Part shown: piece by piece, positions 59,876 through 64,000 of the stretch | How positions within the stretch are numbered: the first letter of the stretch is position 1 | How the letters are laid out: every line of letters begins with the position of its first letter | DNA from: Azospirillum halopraeferens DSM 3675 | GTDB lineage: Bacteria > Pseudomonadota > Alphaproteobacteria > Azospirillales > Azospirillaceae | Direction of reading: 5' to 3' | Length of the DNA: 64,000 nt | NCBI RefSeq assembly: GCF_000429625.1 | Contig: NZ_AUCF01000014.1 | Coordinates: 62,001-126,000 of the forward strand | Made by a program: the position numbers and the translations under genes | Notes under the pieces: generated by a model | What the model saw: the letters and a program-made list of their open reading frames with translations, nothing else | Database searches by the model: none | Told to the model about the DNA's origin: nothing

Positions 59876-62800
59876 TTACCAGGCGTCGACCAGGGGGCGC
59901 CGGGCGTCCTTGGGGGCGTGGACCCGTGGCGCCGCCGTCATCGCGGCGACGAGCCGGCGGCGCGTGTCGGCGGGATCGATGACGTCGTCGATGCTGAGGA
60001 AGGGGGCGATGTTGACCGCCTTGCCGTCGGTATAGAGCCGGGCCACCAGTTCCTCGTAGCGGGCCTGCCGCTGCGCCGTGTCGACGATCGCCTCCAGTTC
60101 CTTGCGGTATCCCAGACGCACCGCCCCTTCCAGCCCCATGGCGCCGAACTCGCCGGTCGGCCAGGACAGCGTCATCAGGGAGCTTTCGTGGAAGCTGCCG
60201 CCGCTCATCGCCATGGCGCCCAGTCCGTAGGCCTTGCGCAGGATCACCGTGAACAGCGGCACGGAGAGGCTGGCGCCGACCAGGAACAGCCGGGCGAAGT
60301 GGCGCACCGTCGCGCGCTTTTCCGCCTCGGGCCCGACCATGAAGCCCGGCGTGTCGCACAGCGACACGATCGGCAGGCCGAAGGCGTCGCACAGCTTCAT
60401 GAAGCGGGCGGCCTTGTCGGCCTCGTCGCGGTCGACGGCCCCGCCCCGGTGGGCCGGCACGTTGGCGATCAGGCCCGCCGGCCGCCCCTCCAGGCGGACC
60501 AGGGCGGTGACCAGCCCCGGCCCGAAGCGGCGCCGCAGCTCCAGAACGCTGCCTTCGTCGGCAAGCGTGTCGATCACCGTGCGCACGTCGTAGGCGCGCA
60601 GCCGGTTTTCCGGAACGGCGGCGCGCAGCCGCCGCTGGTCGGCGCAGCGCCAGTCGGCGACCGGGCCCTGGAAGTAGGAGAGATAGGTCTTGGCCAGCCG
60701 GGTCGCCTCGGCCTCGTCCCCGGCCACCAGATCAATGACGCCATTCGGCTCCTGCACGGCAACGGGGCCCACGTCCTCCGGCGCCACGGTGCCGAGCCCG
60801 GCCCCCTCGATCATCGCCGGACCGCCCATGCCGATGGTGGCGTCGCGGGTGGCGATGACCACGTCGCAGCAGCCGAGCACGGCGGCGTTCCCGGCAAAGC
60901 AGCGGCCGCTGACGATGCCGACCAGCGGCGCCACCGCGCTCATCCGGGCGAAGCGCCAGAACGTCGGGTTGGCGAGGTTCACGCCGGGGCGATTGTCGGT
61001 GTCGCCGGGCCGGCCTCCGCCGCCCTCGGCGAACACCACCACCGGCAGGCGGGCCTTCTCCGCCACGTCGAGCAGCCGGTCCGTCTTGCGGTGGCCCATG
61101 TGCCCCTGGGTTCCGGCGAACACGGTGTAGTCGTAGGCCATGACGGCGCAGCGCGCCCTCTCCGGCCCGAACAGCGCGCCGTTCACCGCACCGATCCCCG
61201 ACACCAGCCCGTCGGCCGGGCTGATCGCCCGCAGGGTCTCCACCGGGTGCCGGCTGCGTTGCGCGGCGACGGCCAGCGCGCCGTATTCCACGAAGCTGTC
61301 GGGATCGCAAAGGTCGGCGATGTTCTCCCGCGCCGTGCGCTTGCCGGCGGCGTGGCGCCGGGTGACCGCATCCGGGCGGCCGGCGTCCAGCCCCTCGGCG
61401 TGGCGCGCGATGGCCTCGGCAAGGTCGGGGCGGATCGCATCGGGGTCCGCGGTCTCCTCCGCCTCGACTGCACCGGCGTCGACCTCGGCCGGCTCGATGA
61501 AGGCCAGCGGCGCACCTTCGGCCACCGTGTCGTCGACGCGGGCGAGCGCGCGGACGATCCCGCTCACCGGGGCGGCGATCAGGTGCTGCATCTTCATCGC
61601 CTCGATGACGGCGAGTGCCGCACCCCGGCGCACCGGTTCGCCTTCGGCAGCGCGCAGCTCGACCAGAAGGCCGGTCATCGGCGCCCGGGCCGCAACGGTG
61701 CCCGGCGGGCCTTCGACCTCCCCCGCGGCGGCGGCCGTGGCCGCCTCCTCCTCGACGTAGAGGCGCGGGTGGTGCGTCGCGGCGCCGGCGAGGTCGGCGG
61801 CGCGCTCGTCGACGAACCGCGTGTGGACGTCGTTGGCGCGCACCTCCGGCAGGGCCAGCAGGTTCTGCAGGAAGCCGATGTTGGTGTTGACACCGGTCAC
61901 CCGGAACTGGCACAGCGCGCGGTAGGCGCGGCCGATCGCGGCGTCGAAGCCGCCCGTGCGGGCGTGGACGATCACCTTCGCGAGCAGGGAATCGTAGCGC
62001 GGGTTCGCGGGGTAGCCGCGATAGCCGCTCCCGTCGACGCGCACGCCGGGCCCGCCCGGCGGTTCATAGACCTCCAGGACACCGCCGGCCGGCCGGGCGG
62101 TGCCGTCGGCGTTCATGGTCTCCATGTTGACCCGGACCTGGACGGCGTGCCCGACCGGGGCGGGGATGGCGTCCCGGGTCAGCCCCAGCTCCTCCAGCGT
62201 GGCGCCGCCGGCGATGCGAAGCTGCGCCCGGACGATGTCCACGCCGGTGACCTCCTCGGTCACCGTGTGCTCCACCTGGATGCGCGGGTTGGCCTCGATG
62301 AAGGCCAGGTCGCCGCGGTCGGCGTCGAGCAGGAACTCGAAGGTTCCGGCGCCGCGGTAGCCGACGGCGCGGGCCATGCGCAGCGCGTGGTCCAGCAGCG
62401 CCTGCCGGGTGGTGGCGGACAGGCTCGGCCCGGGGGCTACCTCCACCAGCTTCTGGTTCCGCCGCTGCAGGCTGCACTCGCGCTCCCACAGGTGGACCAC
62501 GCCGCCCCGCCCGTCCCCGAGGATCTGCACTTCCAGGTGACGGGCGCGCGGGATGAAGCGCTCGAGGTAGAGCGTGCCGTCGCCGAAGGCCGCGCGGGCC
62601 TCGGCGGCACAGCGGGCGAAGGCCTCGTCGAGCGCATCGGCCGCGCGGACCACGCGCATGCCGCGCCCGCCGCCGCCGGCCACCGCCTTGACCATGACGG
62701 CGGCGCCCGGCCCGAGGTCGGCCAGGAAGGCGTGCGCGTCTGCCAGGGTTGCCGGACCGGTGCCGGGGATGACGGGGATGCCCAGCTCCACCGCCAGGGC

Positions 62801-63157
62801 GCGCGCGCGCGTCTTGTCGCCCAACAGATCCAGCGTCTCCGGCGTTGGGCCGACGAAGATGATGCCGTGCTCCTCGCACCGCCGGGCGAAACCGGCGTTC
62901 TCGCTGAGGAAACCGTAGCCGGGGTGGATGGCGCCGCACCCCGTGACCCGTGCTGCGGCCACGATCCCGGCCGCGTCCAGGTAGGCGTCGGCCCCCCGGC
63001 CGTCGAGCCGGTGGGCCGCGTCGGCGACGCGGGTGTGCAAGGCGCGGGCGTCGTCGTCGGGATGGACGGCGACCGTCCGGATGCCGAGTTCGGCGGCCGA
63101 ACGGGCGATGCGGACCGCGATTTCCCCGCGGTTGGCAATCAGCAGGCCGTTTGTCAT
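59876..63157 (-). CDS. Single-chain biotin-dependent acyl-CoA carboxylase
   Basis: This 1093-residue protein fuses all three carboxylase parts. These are biotin carboxylase (about 1-450; LLIANRGEIAVRIAR, GYGFLSENAGFARRC, KAVAGGGGRGMRVV, FIEANPRIQVEHTVTEEVTG), BCCP with biotin Lys522 in VIEAMKMQHLIA, and a carboxyltransferase (about 590-1090; RCFAGNAAVLGCCDVVIATRDA, SLCDTPGFMVGPEAEKRA). This matches long-chain or promiscuous single-chain carboxylases. The substrate may be a branched or odd acyl-CoA. The ATG at 63157 was chosen because the biotin carboxylase fold starts there; a GTG at 63223 is open. It heads the operon and diverges from IclR. Confidence 0.88.
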   Translation of the reverse strand: MTNGLLIANRGEIAVRIARSAAELGIRTVAVHPDDDARALHTRVADAAHRLDGRGADAYLDAAGIVAAARVTGCGAIHPGYGFLSENAGFARRCEEHGIIFVGPTPETLDLLGDKTRARALAVELGIPVIPGTGPATLADAHAFLADLGPGAAVMVKAVAGGGGRGMRVVRAADALDEAFARCAAEARAAFGDGTLYLERFIPRARHLEVQILGDGRGGVVHLWERECSLQRRNQKLVEVAPGPSLSATTRQALLDHALRMARAVGYRGAGTFEFLLDADRGDLAFIEANPRIQVEHTVTEEVTGVDIVRAQLRIAGGATLEELGLTRDAIPAPVGHAVQVRVNMETMNADGTARPAGGVLEVYEPPGGPGVRVDGSGYRGYPANPRYDSLLAKVIVHARTGGFDAAIGRAYRALCQFRVTGVNTNIGFLQNLLALPEVRANDVHTRFVDERAADLAGAATHHPRLYVEEEAATAAAAGEVEGPPGTVAARAPMTGLLVELRAAEGEPVRRGAALAVIEAMKMQHLIAAPVSGIVRALARVDDTVAEGAPLAFIEPAEVDAGAVEAEETADPDAIRPDLAEAIARHAEGLDAGRPDAVTRRHAAGKRTARENIADLCDPDSFVEYGALAVAAQRSRHPVETLRAISPADGLVSGIGAVNGALFGPERARCAVMAYDYTVFAGTQGHMGHRKTDRLLDVAEKARLPVVVFAEGGGGRPGDTDNRPGVNLANPTFWRFARMSAVAPLVGIVSGRCFAGNAAVLGCCDVVIATRDATIGMGGPAMIEGAGLGTVAPEDVGPVAVQEPNGVIDLVAGDEAEATRLAKTYLSYFQGPVADWRCADQRRLRAAVPENRLRAYDVRTVIDTLADEGSVLELRRRFGPGLVTALVRLEGRPAGLIANVPAHRGGAVDRDEADKAARFMKLCDAFGLPIVSLCDTPGFMVGPEAEKRATVRHFARLFLVGASLSVPLFTVILRKAYGLGAMAMSGGSFHESSLMTLSWPTGEFGAMGLEGAVRLGYRKELEAIVDTAQRQARYEELVARLYTDGKAVNIAPFLSIDDVIDPADTRRRLVAAMTAAPRVHAPKDARRPLVDAW

Positions 63158-63214
63158 GGCCGGTCGGACCGTCCGTTGCCGGCGTGGTTGATCATCCCCC
63201 CTGTTCCCATTATC

Positions 63215-63239
63215 GTTCTCCACAGTGGAACGTATGTTC
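63215..63239. promoter_or_regulatory. IclR-type operator candidate
   Basis: GTTCTCCACAGTGGAAC at 63215-63231 is an inverted repeat with one odd base, and GAACGTATGTTC at 63228-63239 has GAAC/GTTC arms. They lie between the carboxylase operon and the IclR gene, as an operator for both should. Confidence 0.5.
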
Positions 63240-63385
63240 TATTTTCTAGATAGCGGATTGTTGGTGGTCGTGCAATGCCGCTTTTGCCGGCCCCATCGCC
63301 GGTCGGGTCGAGCGGAGGCACGCAAACGCCGCCATTTGGTGTAGAAAGGCCGCGTCGAGACGCGCAGTCGGACACGGGGGAGCAA

Positions 63386-64000
63386 CAATGAAGAACGCGG
63401 GCGAACCGAAGCCGGAACGCGAGGCCGGCGAGGACGGAAAGGACGGCACCAAGGGCGGGGTGGCGGCGGTCGAGCGCGCCCTGTCGATCCTTGCCGCCCT
63501 GGAGGCCGAGCCGGAGCCCCTGACCCTGTCGGAGCTGTCGCGCCGGACCGATCTCTACAAGAGCACCATCCTGCGTCTCCTGGAGACGTTGCAGTCCCAC
63601 GGCTACGTCGTGCGCATCCTCGACACGCGCTACGCGCTGGGGCCCACCGTGCACCGCCTGGGGATGGCGTACGAACGCCGCAACCCGCTGCGCCACCACG
63701 TCATGCCGGTGATGCGGCGGTTGGTGGAGGAGGGAACCGAAAGCCCCTCCTTCCACATCCGGCAGAACGACGACAAACGGCTGTGCCTGTTCCGTCTCGA
63801 TTCACGCCATTCGACCCTGGACCGGGTGAACGTCGGCGATCTGCTGCCGCTCGACCGGGGGGCCGCCGGCCGGGTGATCCTCGCCTTCGACGGTGCGGCC
63901 GGGGAGTATTACGACCGCATCCGCGCGGACGCCTTCGCCATTTCCCTGGGTGAGCGGGACCCGGTCTGCGCCGGCATCGCGGCGCCCGTGTTCGGTCCGG
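63386..64000 (+). CDS. IclR-family regulator, partial (3' end outside window)
   Basis: A frame starting with ATG at 63386, after GGGGGAG, is open to the window edge (205 codons). A charged head is followed by VAAVERALSILAALEAE, the winged helix LTLSELSRRTDLYKSTILRLLETLQSHGYVV, and the effector domain LRHHVMPVMRRLVEEGTESPSFHI and LPLDRGAAGRVILAF. IclR regulators respond to small organic acids or CoA pathway intermediates. It diverges from the carboxylase-tctBA-fadB-thiolase operon and is its likely controller. The last part of the effector domain lies outside. Confidence 0.88.

Noticed and set aside
59507..63253. A 1200-codon plus-strand open frame opposite the carboxylase
   Set aside because: The translation is Arg/Gly/His-rich low-complexity sequence typical of antisense GC-rich DNA. 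The minus strand has complete carboxylase domains.

Overview
The window is about 64 kb of very GC-rich, densely packed DNA. Its gene content and codon use fit an alphaproteobacterium of the Azospirillum/Rhodospirillaceae type. That placement is an inference from protein families and base composition; no rRNA or marker gene is present. A ParA/ParB partition pair (12.2-14.1 kb) with a paired parS-like palindrome suggests the DNA belongs to a large plasmid or chromid. No replication initiator, rRNA, tRNA, CRISPR array or intact mobile element was found.

Layout. 0-3 kb: a partial unknown gene, a ribbon-helix-helix protein, a PAS/LuxR-type regulator and a GRDP-like protein with an odd duplicated cysteine-containing tail. 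2.9-11.5 kb: the lower phenylacetate pathway as two divergent units, paaN-paaY-hemerythrin leftward and paaGHIJK rightward. The ring epoxidase genes paaABCDE and a Paa regulator are absent. 11.6-14.4 kb: an internally deleted IS5-type remnant, parS-like sites and parBA. 14.5-16.2 kb: a Tat-exported tyrosinase. 16.3-20.2 kb: a NosP-type FIST-domain sensor followed by a NahK-type hybrid kinase.

20.2-30 kb: a nine-gene leftward Nit1C (nitrilase cluster 1) locus. It has nitrilase, radical SAM, flavoprotein, GNAT, AIR-synthase-like, glycosyltransferase, two small nitrogen-starvation family proteins and a Pnap_2097/LnmK-like protein. It is preceded by a consensus sigma-54 promoter and diverges from a MocR-type regulator whose intergenic region carries three copies of TGACTGCAT. 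30-35.9 kb: a TonB receptor, YfiR-like periplasmic protein and hybrid histidine kinase module. 36-46 kb: a catabolic locus (two TIM-barrel isomerases, DUF993 protein, Gfo/Idh/MocA dehydrogenase, enolase-superfamily enzyme, TctCBA transporter) with a divergent TetR regulator. Near-identical palindromic operators lie before both transcription units.

46-52.5 kb: two overlapping ATP-grasp ligase genes, a large RTX calcium-binding repeat protein, a GST and a divergent LysR regulator. 52.5-54.2 kb: decayed DNA with a nuclease-like gene fragment and a frameshifted IS5-type transposase whose terminal repeat supplies the stop codon of the next gene. 54.2-64 kb: an acyl-CoA catabolic operon (single-chain biotin carboxylase, TctBA, FadB-like enzyme, thiolase-like protein, DUF35/OB-fold protein) with a divergent, partial IclR regulator.

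Overall this is an accessory catabolic and sensing region. Small-molecule uptake systems are paired with CoA-dependent degradation operons, each with its own local regulator, and there are two elaborate sensory kinase modules. Many genes overlap by ATGA or GTGA, so translational coupling is common.
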